A stretch of DNA of 19,966 nt, from contig CALGAO010000104.1 in the NCBI GenBank assembly GCA_937957685.1, forward strand, positions 1-19,966. The letters are read 5' to 3'. Under the pieces are notes generated by a model. It was given only the letters and a program-made list of their open reading frames with translations, was not told the origin of the DNA and searched no databases. The DNA comes from an uncultured Paenibacillaceae bacterium (GTDB lineage Bacteria > Bacillota > Bacilli > Paenibacillales > DA-C8). Positions within the stretch are counted from its first letter, which is position 1, and each line of letters opens with the position of its first letter. Of the stretch, positions 1 to 6,985 are shown one piece after another. Position numbers and translations under genes: made by a program.

Positions 1-41
1 ATCCGCCTCGCTGCCTTCCTGGAGACACTATGGAATAAGAA

Positions 42-78
42 TGGACGGAAAACCGTATTGGCTTTCCGTCCACTTTTT
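42..78 (+). terminator. Rho-independent terminator of an off-window plus-strand gene
   Basis: A perfect 10-bp stem (TGGACGGAAA at 42-51 with TTTCCGTCCA at 63-72) is followed by CTTTTTCA, a short T-run on the plus strand. One plus-strand frame closes with TAA at 36-38, just before the stem, so an upstream plus-strand gene probably ends here, but too little of it is present to identify. A second, weaker hairpin (GGGACT/AGTCCC, 85-104) lies between this terminator and the DinB-like gene and may serve the minus-strand group. Confidence 0.7.
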
Positions 79-147
79 CATTTAGGGACTTATTAGACAG
101 TCCCAAGCGGCAGTACACATCTGTGATGCGGCCATTCCCGAATCTGC

Positions 148-636
148 CTACGGGTTGGCGTGCTGCCTCTCTTGAAGAACTTGACGTATCTGATCCATAT
201 GATGCCGGTCATGCCCGACAAAATCCTTCAGGTATTCCTCGATCAGAAAGGCTCGTCCCTCTCCGTCGATATACGACTGAACGAGTCGCTCCTCCGGCAA
301 GGAACGGAGGTCTTCGATGATTCTCTTCCGCACGGCAATCGCATCCCGCAGAAGATCATCCGCGCCAACCGTCTTCGCGTATGCATCGGCGTTCCGGTTA
401 AACTCCTGGTACGCCTTGTTCACGAGGGTGAGCGGCTCACTGAGGGCGATCTTGTGGATCGCTTCCTCATAGTAATACCGATCCCACAGCATGATATGGC
501 TGACGATGCTCTTGATCGGCCACTTCCCCGGCGCCAGACTGCGGTTCCAGGTCTCATCATCCAGACCAAACAAAGACTCGCAGAAGGGGATCCATTCTTC
601 AAGGGCTGAGATGTAAGATTGAAGTTCGCTGTTCAT
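148..636 (-). CDS. DinB-like (DinB/YfiT superfamily) protein
   Basis: A protein of about 162 residues of the DinB/YfiT four-helix-bundle type, a superfamily of small metal-binding enzymes that includes thiol-dependent transferases and many proteins of unknown substrate. What is seen is the typical helical pattern with histidines at the expected places: an early SHIMLWDRYYYE segment and a late FVGHDRHHMDQI segment, the usual family metal-ligand signatures. I chose the ATG at 636 because AAGGAAGG lies directly upstream; an in-frame ATG at 663 would place that binding site inside the gene. It is last of three minus-strand genes, about 100 bases after the kinase-like gene, so co-transcription is possible but not shown. 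There is no signal peptide, so it is probably cytoplasmic. The substrate cannot be read from the sequence. Confidence 0.8.
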   Translation of the reverse strand: MNSELQSYISALEEWIPFCESLFGLDDETWNRSLAPGKWPIKSIVSHIMLWDRYYYEEAIHKIALSEPLTLVNKAYQEFNRNADAYAKTVGADDLLRDAIAVRKRIIEDLRSLPEERLVQSYIDGEGRAFLIEEYLKDFVGHDRHHMDQIRQVLQERQHANP

Positions 637-736
637 CTGATTTCCTTCCTTTCCATTTTCCATTGATCTCCATGCTAATCTTCGTCACAGAGTGATAACG
701 CGATCTTTCTATTCTTCGAATAATTGCCTTTTCCTG

Positions 737-1609
737 TTATTCCCGTTTCCCGTCCTGGAGCATCAACCCCTCATGCAGATAGCGGTTGCCTCTCACGATC
801 GCCTCCATGTTGGTTCGGATCCGATCGTCATACCGGAGGAAGCCGAATCTCTCCAGCAGCATCCAGCGCAAGCAGGCGATCGCTTCAAACACCTCATACT
901 CCGCATCATCGATCGGACTCAGCTGTTGAAACGCCGCACGATACTGACTGGCAAAGGATTCACCGGCGTAGATGCAAACTAAAGCGACGGACCAGGCGAT
1001 GTCGTATCGGCAATCTCCCAGCTGAATATTGGTCCAGTCGATGATCGTCAGTTTCCCGTCAAGATTCAGGATGTTGTTCAGATTGTAGTCGCCGTGGATG
1101 AGATGTGTATGTTGCACCTGAACCTGTTGCAGAAGTGCATGAAGCAGCTCCTGGATATCGGGATGCTGCTGGATTCCGTCGAAGAAATACGAGACCAGAT
1201 CATGACTGGGCAGCGCGAGATCGGACATGCTCCGCGGGTCGATCCGGTGGACCTCGGACAGCATCCGGGCCAGTTCGCCCAACACATGCTCGTCCAGTTC
1301 GTGCACCGGCTTGCCGTCATAACTGGTTAGCAACACCTGATGCCCTTGCGGGTCCAATCCCCAGCCATAGGGCCTGGACACCGCGGCGCCCTGCCTGTAC
1401 AGATGATTCAGAACCGAGTATTGCCGGGCAACATCCGGTTTCGAACGGCGATTCCATATCTTCAGGACATAAGGGTGATCCTCCACCGTGACCAGGCAGA
1501 CTTCCGCCTCCAGTCCGGCAGGCAAAGGCGACACTTCCATCTCCCCACTTCTCCAGGCTTCCAGGTCGATCTCCGCTTCCTTCCATTCGATGCCGCGAAT
1601 GAGTTCCAT
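737..1609 (-). CDS. Aminoglycoside phosphotransferase (APH)-fold kinase
   Basis: A 290-residue protein of the APH/choline kinase-like family, which moves the gamma-phosphate of ATP to a small-molecule hydroxyl. Visible motifs are the N-lobe lysine in YVLKIW (about residue 50), the catalytic loop HGDYNLNNIL (172-181, with D174 and N179) and the metal-binding IIDW (189-192), followed by GDCRYDIAWS, typical of this family. The length fits the family. The start at 1609 is supported by GGAAGGAAGTGAAGG just upstream, which lies within the last codons of the Nudix gene; the two genes are 3 bases apart and so almost certainly co-transcribed. Most chromosomal members of this family phosphorylate unknown metabolites, so antibiotic resistance should not be assumed. 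The name is given at fold level only. Confidence 0.85.
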   Translation of the reverse strand: MELIRGIEWKEAEIDLEAWRSGEMEVSPLPAGLEAEVCLVTVEDHPYVLKIWNRRSKPDVARQYSVLNHLYRQGAAVSRPYGWGLDPQGHQVLLTSYDGKPVHELDEHVLGELARMLSEVHRIDPRSMSDLALPSHDLVSYFFDGIQQHPDIQELLHALLQQVQVQHTHLIHGDYNLNNILNLDGKLTIIDWTNIQLGDCRYDIAWSVALVCIYAGESFASQYRAAFQQLSPIDDAEYEVFEAIACLRWMLLERFGFLRYDDRIRTNMEAIVRGNRYLHEGLMLQDGKRE

Positions 1610-1612
1610 CCT

Positions 1613-2083
1613 TCACTTCCTTCCATATGCTTGCTCCTGCAGGTATCCGGCCTTCCTGAGAACGTGGATGGTGAACGGATTCACCTCCGACCAGTCCCCC
1701 TGCACCGGGAAATACCGCAGCTCCAGCCCTTCATCATCATTCACGCTGGGGGTGCCGGTCACATTCTGCGCTTCATAGACAGCCATGACATTGTAAACCT
1801 CATCTCCATGAGGATAGCGGAAATACATATCCCGGCCCGACAGCAAGGCAACGAAGCGGAAGGAACCGGCCACAAGGCCTGCCTCCTCCATCAGCTCGCG
1901 TGACGCCGTCTCTTCCAGCGATTCGCCCGGCTCCATCGCTCCGCCGATCGTGCCCCAATCGTTGGTATCCGTGCGTTTCTGAAGCAGGAAATCGCCGTGT
2001 TCATTGCGGACGATCACACATGAGCCTGTCAGGATGATGGGTCTGGTGCCCAGTACCTTCCTCAACTCCATGATATATCCCAT
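1613..2083 (-). CDS. Nudix hydrolase
   Basis: A 156-residue Nudix hydrolase, a family that cleaves nucleoside diphosphates linked to another group (X), such as oxidised nucleotides, NDP-sugars or dinucleotides. The Nudix box is complete at residues 48-70: G, five residues, E54, seven residues, then R62-E63-L-M-E66-E67-A-G-L, exactly matching GX5EX7REUXEEXGU. The start at 2083 has AAGGAG six bases upstream. It is first of a minus-strand group with the APH-fold kinase 3 bases downstream. Similar Nudix proteins in Bacillus-type genomes are often annotated as MutT-like or ADP-ribose pyrophosphatase, but the substrate cannot be told from the box alone. No signal peptide is seen. Confidence 0.9.
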   Translation of the reverse strand: MGYIMELRKVLGTRPIILTGSCVIVRNEHGDFLLQKRTDTNDWGTIGGAMEPGESLEETASRELMEEAGLVAGSFRFVALLSGRDMYFRYPHGDEVYNVMAVYEAQNVTGTPSVNDDEGLELRYFPVQGDWSEVNPFTIHVLRKAGYLQEQAYGRK

Positions 2084-2233
2084 AGAAATCTCCTTGTCCT
2101 ATTGCAGTAATTCAGATACTCCTTGCCAGAGATCCGGACGGCATGAACGGTCCGATGAAACCTCCCAGCAAACGGTCCCGGATCAGCAGCTTCATCGCCT
2201 CAGGATTGACAGCAAACGATTGCTTTTTTATCC

Positions 2234-2262
2234 AGTATAGCGTCAATCGCCATTTTCAACAA
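2234..2262 (-). promoter_or_regulatory. Possible sigma-A promoter for the Nudix-APH group
   Basis: On the minus strand, TTGTTG (2262-2257) and TATACT (2239-2234) are separated by 17 bases. The -10 is good (5/6) and the -35 weak. It would give a leader of about 140 bases before the Nudix start. Within that leader, at 2195-2112, is a 27-codon ATG frame with poor ribosome-site spacing that I do not call as a gene. Confidence 0.35.
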
Positions 2263-2325
2263 TCTGGAAATCTTTTGGTTGTAAATGTGATATTTTTCAC
2301 GATTATTCACTCATGCTTCCATCCT

Positions 2326-2511
2326 GTACAGGCGCAGGTCGGGCTGGATCGATTGAATGCCGGACAGCTCCTGGATGGATGCACGATGGACGAGGTGCGC
2401 GGTGAATTCTTCCAATATGTCCTGGATGTGGATTCGGGAACCGCTCGCACCCGCAATGAAGTCAGCGGCTATCGAGAGATCGCGATCTTCAAGGACGGCG
2501 TTACGCTGTAG
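2326..2511 (+). pseudogene. C-terminal remnant of altronate dehydratase (UxaA family)
   Basis: An open plus-strand frame ending at TAG 2509-2511 encodes about 60 residues that read like the last segment of the UxaA/altronate dehydratase family: an LNAGQLLDGCTMDEV segment, then DVDSGTARTRNEV, and the typical end GYREIAIFKDGVTL. Full-length UxaA is far longer and the whole N-terminal and central part is absent. Upstream of about 2326 the frame turns into AT-rich non-coding-looking sequence with no credible start. I infer a deletion relic. The hairpin at 2530-2567 lies 19 bases after the stop, as expected for the terminator of the once intact gene. Recognition is from memory of the family C-terminus, not from a search. 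Confidence 0.7.
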
Positions 2512-2529
2512 CGGCGCAGACGATCAAGA

Positions 2530-2567
2530 CAAGGGCGAGGAAGCCGCCTGGCGGTCCCTCGCCCTTG
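2530..2567. terminator. Bidirectional terminator between uxaA remnant and mnt operon
   Basis: A perfect 11-bp stem, CAAGGGCGAGG (2530-2540) with CCTCGCCCTTG (2557-2567), encloses a small inner CCGC/GCGG hairpin. T-rich but imperfect tails lie on both sides. It sits between the convergent uxaA remnant and the last gene of the metal importer and can serve both. Confidence 0.75.
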
Positions 2568-2595
2568 TTGCCTGGAAGATGCAGGTGATGAGCGA

Positions 2596-3474
2596 TCATG
2601 GCGATGGCGGGACGGACGGACGAAGCAGCCTGGCCACCAGACCATGTCTGGGCGAGGCGATGAGGCTTAGCAGAAACACCAGACCGGTCGCGAAGGCCAT
2701 CGAGCCCGATATCGAGGTATCCAGCCAGACCGCGATAGAATACCCCGAGATCGCCGAGAGGATCCCGAACAATCCGCTCAGCGCCATCATCACGGCCAGT
2801 CTGTCCGTCCACAGATAGGCGGACGCCGCCGGTGTGATCAGCATCGCCACGACCAGGATGGCACCGACCGCGTCAAAGGAGGCCACGGTCGTCACGGATA
2901 CCATGCTGACAAAGACATAGTGCAGAAGTGTAACAGGAAGGCCGAGGCTGGCAGCGAGCGCCGGGTCAAAGGCTGTGATCTTCCACTCCTTGTACAGGCC
3001 GATCACCACAGCCAGGATGACCACCAGGACGATCGACAGCATCAACACCGCTTCCGGGATGTCCGCGCCCCACGGCAGTTCAACCCGCTCCCATGGGATG
3101 AACGTAATCTCGCCCATCAGGGTATGTTGGACATCGAGATGCGCATTGCCCACCCTGGTGGCGATCAGCACCACGCCAATCGCGAACAGCGACGTGAACA
3201 CCACTCCGATCGAAGCCTCCTGCTGCACCCCCATGGAGTGCAGCCATTGTACCAGCAGCGCGGTCAGCAAGCCGGCTATGACCGCGCCGATCAGCATATG
3301 CACCCCGCTCAGCTCGCGCGTCAAGAGATATGCGGTCACGATGCCGAGCAGCACGGTATGGCTGATGGCATCCGCCATCATCGCCATGCGGCGCAACAGA
3401 AGCAGCGAGCCGACGATCCCGCACGAGATGCCGACGAGCGAAGCCGTCAGGATTATCCAGCCAGCATAGCTCAT
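2596..3474 (-). CDS. mntD: Mn/Zn ABC transporter permease (second permease, MntD-like)
   Basis: A 292-residue integral membrane protein of the ABC-3 (TroCD/ZnuB/MntCD) permease family, forming part of the channel that moves Mn2+ or Zn2+ across the membrane. Several hydrophobic helices are visible, with the family segment EASIGVVFTSLFAIGVVLI and the conserved ADAISHTVLLGIV near the start. The ATG at 3474 is chosen because it overlaps the stop of the upstream permease as ATGA (3474-3471), which indicates translational coupling, and because GGAAAGGGGAAG precedes it; the frame stays open further upstream but that part reads as nonsense. The order binding protein, ATPase, permease, permease matches Bacillus subtilis mntABCD and Treponema troABCD. 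Two permeases suggest a heterodimer. The metal is inferred, not proven. Confidence 0.9.
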   Translation of the reverse strand: MSYAGWIILTASLVGISCGIVGSLLLLRRMAMMADAISHTVLLGIVTAYLLTRELSGVHMLIGAVIAGLLTALLVQWLHSMGVQQEASIGVVFTSLFAIGVVLIATRVGNAHLDVQHTLMGEITFIPWERVELPWGADIPEAVLMLSIVLVVILAVVIGLYKEWKITAFDPALAASLGLPVTLLHYVFVSMVSVTTVASFDAVGAILVVAMLITPAASAYLWTDRLAVMMALSGLFGILSAISGYSIAVWLDTSISGSMAFATGLVFLLSLIASPRHGLVARLLRPSVPPSP

Positions 3475-4394
3475 GCCGATCTTCCCCTTTCCATCGCCGA
3501 TTGTTCCCGGATGCGCGGCTGATGCAGCAGCCTGCGCTGCCGATACTGTTGAATGGCCATGATGATCAGCCCCTTGGACGAGCCCAGAGTCAGCGAGATG
3601 AGGAACAAACATGCGGCAGAGATGACGATGAAGGGGCCGGTCGGCCAGCCCTTTCCATACACGCTGAGCAAGGTGCCGATGGCCCCCGAACTTCCGCCGA
3701 ACAGCGCCGACAGGATCAGCATCCAGCCGAAGGAATGCGTCCAGTATCGTGCGCTGACGGCCGGAATGATGAGCAGCGCGGCCATCAGAATAACGCCAAC
3801 CGCCTGAATGCCGATCACGATGACCAGCACCAGACACATCAGATAGACGCTGTTCATGAAGCGGTTGGACAGTCCAAGCCCCTGGGCAAATGCCGGATCA
3901 AACAAATGAAGCTTCCATTCCTTGTATGCGAGCAGCGCGATCAGCAGCACGAACAGGGCCAGCCCTGACATCACCCGGACATCCTTCACCACCATGGCCG
4001 CCGCCTGGCCGAAGATGAAGCTGTCGAGTCCGCTCTGACCTGCTCCCGCCATGCGATTCACCAATGACAATAGCATGATGCCGAACCCGAAGAATACCGA
4101 CAGGATGATGCCCATGGCGGCGTCCTCCTTGATCCGGCTCGACGAGCGAATCAGATGTATGAACCATGCGCCGACCAATGCGCTGATGGCGGCACCGCCG
4201 ATCATGACGGGGAGATGCTTCTCCCCGACCAGCACGAATCCGATGATCACACCGGGCAAGGCGGCATGGGACAACGCGTCGCTCATCAGGCTCTGCCTCT
4301 TCCAGTAGGCAAAGCAGCCGATGATCCCGGACGCCGTCCCCAGGATCAACGTGCTGCACAGCACCCACACCGCGTTAGGCGACAATCCCGTCAT
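3471..4394 (-). CDS. mntC: Mn/Zn ABC transporter permease (first permease, MntC-like)
   Basis: A 307-residue ABC-3 family permease with multiple membrane helices. Family marks are MSDALSHAALPGVIIGF near the N-terminus, DAAMGIILSVFFGFGIMLL in the middle and the AVGVILMAALLIIPA helix. I placed the start at the ATG at 4394: it overlaps the ATPase stop as ATGA (4394-4391) and has GGAGG nine bases upstream; an in-frame start at 4412 is possible and would add six residues. The C-terminus has a basic cytoplasmic tail of about 30 residues. It probably pairs with the downstream permease and is driven by the upstream ATPase. Confidence 0.9.
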   Translation of the reverse strand: MTGLSPNAVWVLCSTLILGTASGIIGCFAYWKRQSLMSDALSHAALPGVIIGFVLVGEKHLPVMIGGAAISALVGAWFIHLIRSSSRIKEDAAMGIILSVFFGFGIMLLSLVNRMAGAGQSGLDSFIFGQAAAMVVKDVRVMSGLALFVLLIALLAYKEWKLHLFDPAFAQGLGLSNRFMNSVYLMCLVLVIVIGIQAVGVILMAALLIIPAVSARYWTHSFGWMLILSALFGGSSGAIGTLLSVYGKGWPTGPFIVISAACLFLISLTLGSSKGLIIMAIQQYRQRRLLHQPRIREQSAMERGRSA

Positions 4395-5137
4395 CCTGAC
4401 CGTCCTCCCCACATCCGCAAGGTGCCGCCATACGTGCGGCTGATGTTGGCATCCGTGAAGACTTCCCTGGTCGGGCCATGGGCGATCACGGATCGATTCA
4501 GCATCAGTACATGATCAAAATAGTCCTCCACCGTCTGCAGATCGTGATGCACCACCATGACCGTCCGTCCGCGATCCTTCAGCAGGTTCAGCGTCTTCAT
4601 GATCGCCCTCTCCGTAGCCGCATCAACCCCTGCCAGCGGCTCGTCGAGCAGGTAGAGATCGGCGTCCATCACGAGCGCCCGGGCCAGAAACACCCGTTGC
4701 TGCTGGCCTCCGGACAGCTGGCTGATCTGCCTGTATGCGTAATCGGCCATGCCCATCTCCGCCAGCGCCTGCATCGCCTGTTCCCGATGTTTCCGTCCCG
4801 GCCATCTGAACCAGCCGATCTTGCCGTACAACCCCATCAGGACCACATCCAGCGCATGGGTCGGGAAATCCCAGTCCACCGAGCCGCGCTGGGGCACATA
4901 GCCGATCCGCGATTTCATCTTCTGATAGGTGGAACCGAAAAATCTGACCTCGCCCGCGAGTCGGGGATGGAGCTCGAGTATGGTTTTCAGCAGAGTCGAT
5001 TTGCCGGCACCGTTCGGTCCGATGATGCTCGTCAATGTGCCGGGCTGAATCTCGAACGTCACCCTGTCCAGAACCCTGTTCTTGCGATATGCTGCGGACA
5101 GATCTTTCACACTGACAACCGGCAGCATGTTCATCAT
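4391..5137 (-). CDS. mntB: Mn/Zn ABC transporter ATP-binding protein (MntB-like)
   Basis: A 248-residue ABC ATPase that powers the metal importer from the cytoplasmic side. All motifs are intact: Walker A GPNGAGKST (40-48), a Q-loop near VPQRGSVDWDFP (81-92), signature LSGGQQQR (141-148), Walker B LYLLDEP (161-167) and the H-loop histidine in VVHHD (about 198). The VPQR..VDWDFP segment is common in Mn/Zn-type importers of this class. The start at 5137 overlaps the TGA of the binding-protein gene as ATGA; a second ATG follows at once and a third two codons later, and the GGGGGAG upstream could serve either of the first two. It is co-transcribed with the binding protein and both permeases. Confidence 0.92.
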   Translation of the reverse strand: MMNMLPVVSVKDLSAAYRKNRVLDRVTFEIQPGTLTSIIGPNGAGKSTLLKTILELHPRLAGEVRFFGSTYQKMKSRIGYVPQRGSVDWDFPTHALDVVLMGLYGKIGWFRWPGRKHREQAMQALAEMGMADYAYRQISQLSGGQQQRVFLARALVMDADLYLLDEPLAGVDAATERAIMKTLNLLKDRGRTVMVVHHDLQTVEDYFDHVLMLNRSVIAHGPTREVFTDANISRTYGGTLRMWGGRSG

Positions 5138-6096
5138 CCCTCTCCCCCGTTCAGGGCCACAAAGATCGTGTTCACATTGTGGCGATACATGCCAAGATAG
5201 GTGCCCTCTTCTGTACCCGCGTCCCCCATGGCGTCGGAGAACAGCTCCCCTCCCAGGCTTACCGTAAGTCCCGCCTTCTTCGCTCCTTCGATGACCGCCT
5301 GGATCGAATCCGGATTGATGCTGCTCTCGATGAAGACCGCGGGCACCTGATAGTCCACGAGCAGTTTCACCGTCTCCTCGATATCCGACAGGCTGACCTC
5401 ATCCTCCGTGCTCAAGCCCTGCAAGCCCACCACTTCGATATCGTACATGCGGCCGAAATAGCCGAAGGCGTCATGCGCGGTGACAAGCACCCTTTTCTCT
5501 TTCGGAATCTGCGACAGCTTCGCGGCAGCCTCCAACTTCAGCTCATCCATCTGCCTGAAGTACGCTTCCTTGTTGCTCTCAAAATAATCCGCATCCTCCG
5601 GGGAAGCTTGCTTGAGCACCTCCGTCGCCGCAGCCAGGGCTTGCTTCCACAGATCAATATCGAACCAGATATGCGGATCAATCGCCCCCTCTTCGTCCTT
5701 CAGCAATTGTTCCGCGTTAACGGCCTCGCCTATCGCCAGCACTGGCCGGGACTTGCCCAGCTCCTCGAACACCTTGAGCATGTTGGCCTCCAGATGCAGT
5801 CCGTTGTAGAAGATGACATCGCTGCTGTCCAGCTTGCCGATATCCCCTTGCGTAGCCTTGTACAGATGCGGGTCAACGCCAGGGCCCATCAGGCTCTCCA
5901 CCCGGACGCGATCTCCGCCGATGACCGACATGGGCTCCGCGATCTGGGCGATCGTCGTCACGACCTTCAGTTGGCTGTTATCCGCTATACGGGTCGACGA
6001 ACCCGCTGATTGGCATGCCGCCAGCAGGCTGACTCCCGCAAGCATCATGAGCGCCCATCTTTTCCACTTCCTGTTTTTCTTTTTTCTGATCTCCAT
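5134..6096 (-). CDS. mntA: Mn/Zn ABC transporter substrate-binding lipoprotein (MntA/TroA-like)
   Basis: A 320-residue solute-binding lipoprotein of the cluster A-I (TroA/ZnuA/PsaA) family that captures Mn2+ or Zn2+ outside the membrane. The N-terminus has a basic stretch, a hydrophobic core and the lipobox LLAAC, with C28 as the lipidated cysteine. Metal ligands of the His-His-His-Asp type known from TroA appear in order: H77 in VDPHLY, H142 in DPHIWFD, H208 in TAHDAFGYF and D288 in LFSDAMG. The short loop after H77 lacks the His-rich insert of many ZnuA proteins, and VVGLQGLSTEDE resembles Bacillus MntA, so manganese is favoured. The start has GGAGGAG eight bases upstream. It is first gene of the operon, behind a clear promoter and an MntR-box-like site. 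Confidence 0.92.
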   Translation of the reverse strand: MEIRKKKNRKWKRWALMMLAGVSLLAACQSAGSSTRIADNSQLKVVTTIAQIAEPMSVIGGDRVRVESLMGPGVDPHLYKATQGDIGKLDSSDVIFYNGLHLEANMLKVFEELGKSRPVLAIGEAVNAEQLLKDEEGAIDPHIWFDIDLWKQALAAATEVLKQASPEDADYFESNKEAYFRQMDELKLEAAAKLSQIPKEKRVLVTAHDAFGYFGRMYDIEVVGLQGLSTEDEVSLSDIEETVKLLVDYQVPAVFIESSINPDSIQAVIEGAKKAGLTVSLGGELFSDAMGDAGTEEGTYLGMYRHNVNTIFVALNGGEG

Positions 6097-6137
6097 AAAT
6101 GTTTCTCCTCCTCACCCTTTTGTCTTTTGGACAAATG

Positions 6138-6154
6138 TTTTGCCTATGGTAAAA
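6138..6154 (-). promoter_or_regulatory. MntR-box-like operator of the metal importer operon
   Basis: The 17-base element TTTTGCCTATGGTAAAA is an imperfect inverted repeat (TTTTGCC/GGTAAAA, one mismatch, TAT centre). It resembles the Bacillus MntR box TTTGCCTTAAGGAAAC, sharing TTTGCCT and the AAA end. It lies about 10-26 bases after the predicted transcription start of mntA, where a bound repressor would block transcription. MntR control is inferred from motif and context. Confidence 0.6.
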
Positions 6155-6170
6155 TCTTATGGATATGTAT

Positions 6171-6199
6171 AAAATAATTTCCCGTAGCCATGTTGTCAA
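6171..6199 (-). promoter_or_regulatory. Sigma-A promoter of the mntABCD-like operon
   Basis: On the minus strand, TTGACA (6199-6194, perfect -35) is followed after exactly 17 bases by TATTTT (6176-6171, 4/6 match to -10). The predicted start, near 6164, leaves a leader of about 70 bases that carries the MntR-box-like element and the GGAGGAG ribosome site. Confidence 0.65.
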
Positions 6200-6255
6200 G
6201 ATGATTTTTCCAGATTGGCGGATGATTGGAGGGGAACTGATGTTCGTGCGGAGGG

Positions 6256-6291
6256 GGAGAAAAAAGAAGCTCGCCCATTGGCAGCTTCTTT
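6256..6291 (-). terminator. Terminator of the nos/two-component operon
   Basis: Read on the minus strand, AAAGAAGCT (6291-6283), GCC (6282-6280), a CATT-type loop, GGC and AGCTTCTTT (to 6263) form a stem of 12 pairs with one bulged base, followed directly by a T-run (TTTTTTCTCC). This is a textbook rho-independent terminator 50 bases after the response-regulator stop. Confidence 0.85.
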
Positions 6292-6340
6292 CTTCGTGTC
6301 TGATCTGATATTAAACGTGGTTAAATAGTTGCAGTCGCGG

Positions 6341-6985
6341 CTAGCCCTTCATCCAGCCTTGTTCATAGGCATAGCGGGCAAGCTGCACCCGATTCTCCAG
6401 ATGGAGCTTGTGGAGAATATTCTTCAGGTGATTCTTCACCGTATGCTCGGAGATGTCCAGCTGCGCCGAGATGTCCCTGTTGCTCAGCCCCTTGGCCACG
6501 AGACCGAGAATCTCCTGCTCCCGGGCTGTCAGCGGATTGGCCTCCCGGTTGCCGAGGCGCGGAGGGGACAATTCCTTCAGGATCCGGTAAGCCAGCTCCC
6601 TCGTCATCGGCGCCTCATCCACCGCGACCGCCCGCAGATACGCATGCCACTCCTCGGGCCGCATATTCTTGAGGAGGTAGCCTTGCGCTCCCTTCTTGAG
6701 CGCGTCGAACAGATGCGCGATGTCGTCCGAGACGGTGACCATGACCACCTTGACATACGGGAAATGGTCCTTGATCCGTTTGGTCGCCTCGAGACCATCC
6801 ATGCCAGGCAGGTTGATGTCCATCAGGATCAGATCGGGCATCCATTCCTCGCACAGCCGCAGCGCTTCTTCGCCGCTGCCGCACTCGGCGACCACTTCGA
6901 AGGCCGGATCGAGCTCCAGGATCATGCGGATGCCCTGTCTCGCCATCTCGCTGTCATCCACCACCATGACGCGGAATCTGGTCAT
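6341..6985 (-). CDS. NarL/LuxR-family response regulator
   Basis: A 214-residue two-component response regulator. The receiver domain (about 1-120) has the acidic pair D10-D11, phosphoacceptor D56 in LILMDINLPG, T84 and K106 (GYLLKN). The C-terminal LuxR-type helix-turn-helix (about 147-210) has the classic LTAREQEILGLVAKGLSNRDI and SEHTVKNHLKNILHKL run. It would bind DNA as a dimer when phosphorylated. The start at 6985 has AAGGAGG nine bases upstream and overlaps the kinase gene by 32 bases, so the pair is translated together. It is last in the nos-type operon and followed by a strong terminator. The target is not visible; the nos operon itself or respiratory genes are plausible by context only. 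Confidence 0.93.
   Translation of the reverse strand: MTRFRVMVVDDSEMARQGIRMILELDPAFEVVAECGSGEEALRLCEEWMPDLILMDINLPGMDGLEATKRIKDHFPYVKVVMVTVSDDIAHLFDALKKGAQGYLLKNMRPEEWHAYLRAVAVDEAPMTRELAYRILKELSPPRLGNREANPLTAREQEILGLVAKGLSNRDISAQLDISEHTVKNHLKNILHKLHLENRVQLARYAYEQGWMKG

Noticed and set aside
737..1609. Aminoglycoside resistance gene
   Set aside because: The APH fold is shared by many housekeeping kinases. Nothing in the sequence or neighbours (no mobile element, no other resistance gene) supports antibiotic resistance.
2112..2195. 27-codon leader peptide before the Nudix gene on the minus strand
   Set aside because: An ATG frame exists, but the GAGG is only two bases from the ATG and there is no sign of attenuation structure or conservation.
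3475..3837. N-terminal extension of the second metal permease
   Set aside because: The frame is open upstream, but it lies within the other permease gene and reads as non-protein; the ATGA overlap at 3474 gives the natural start.
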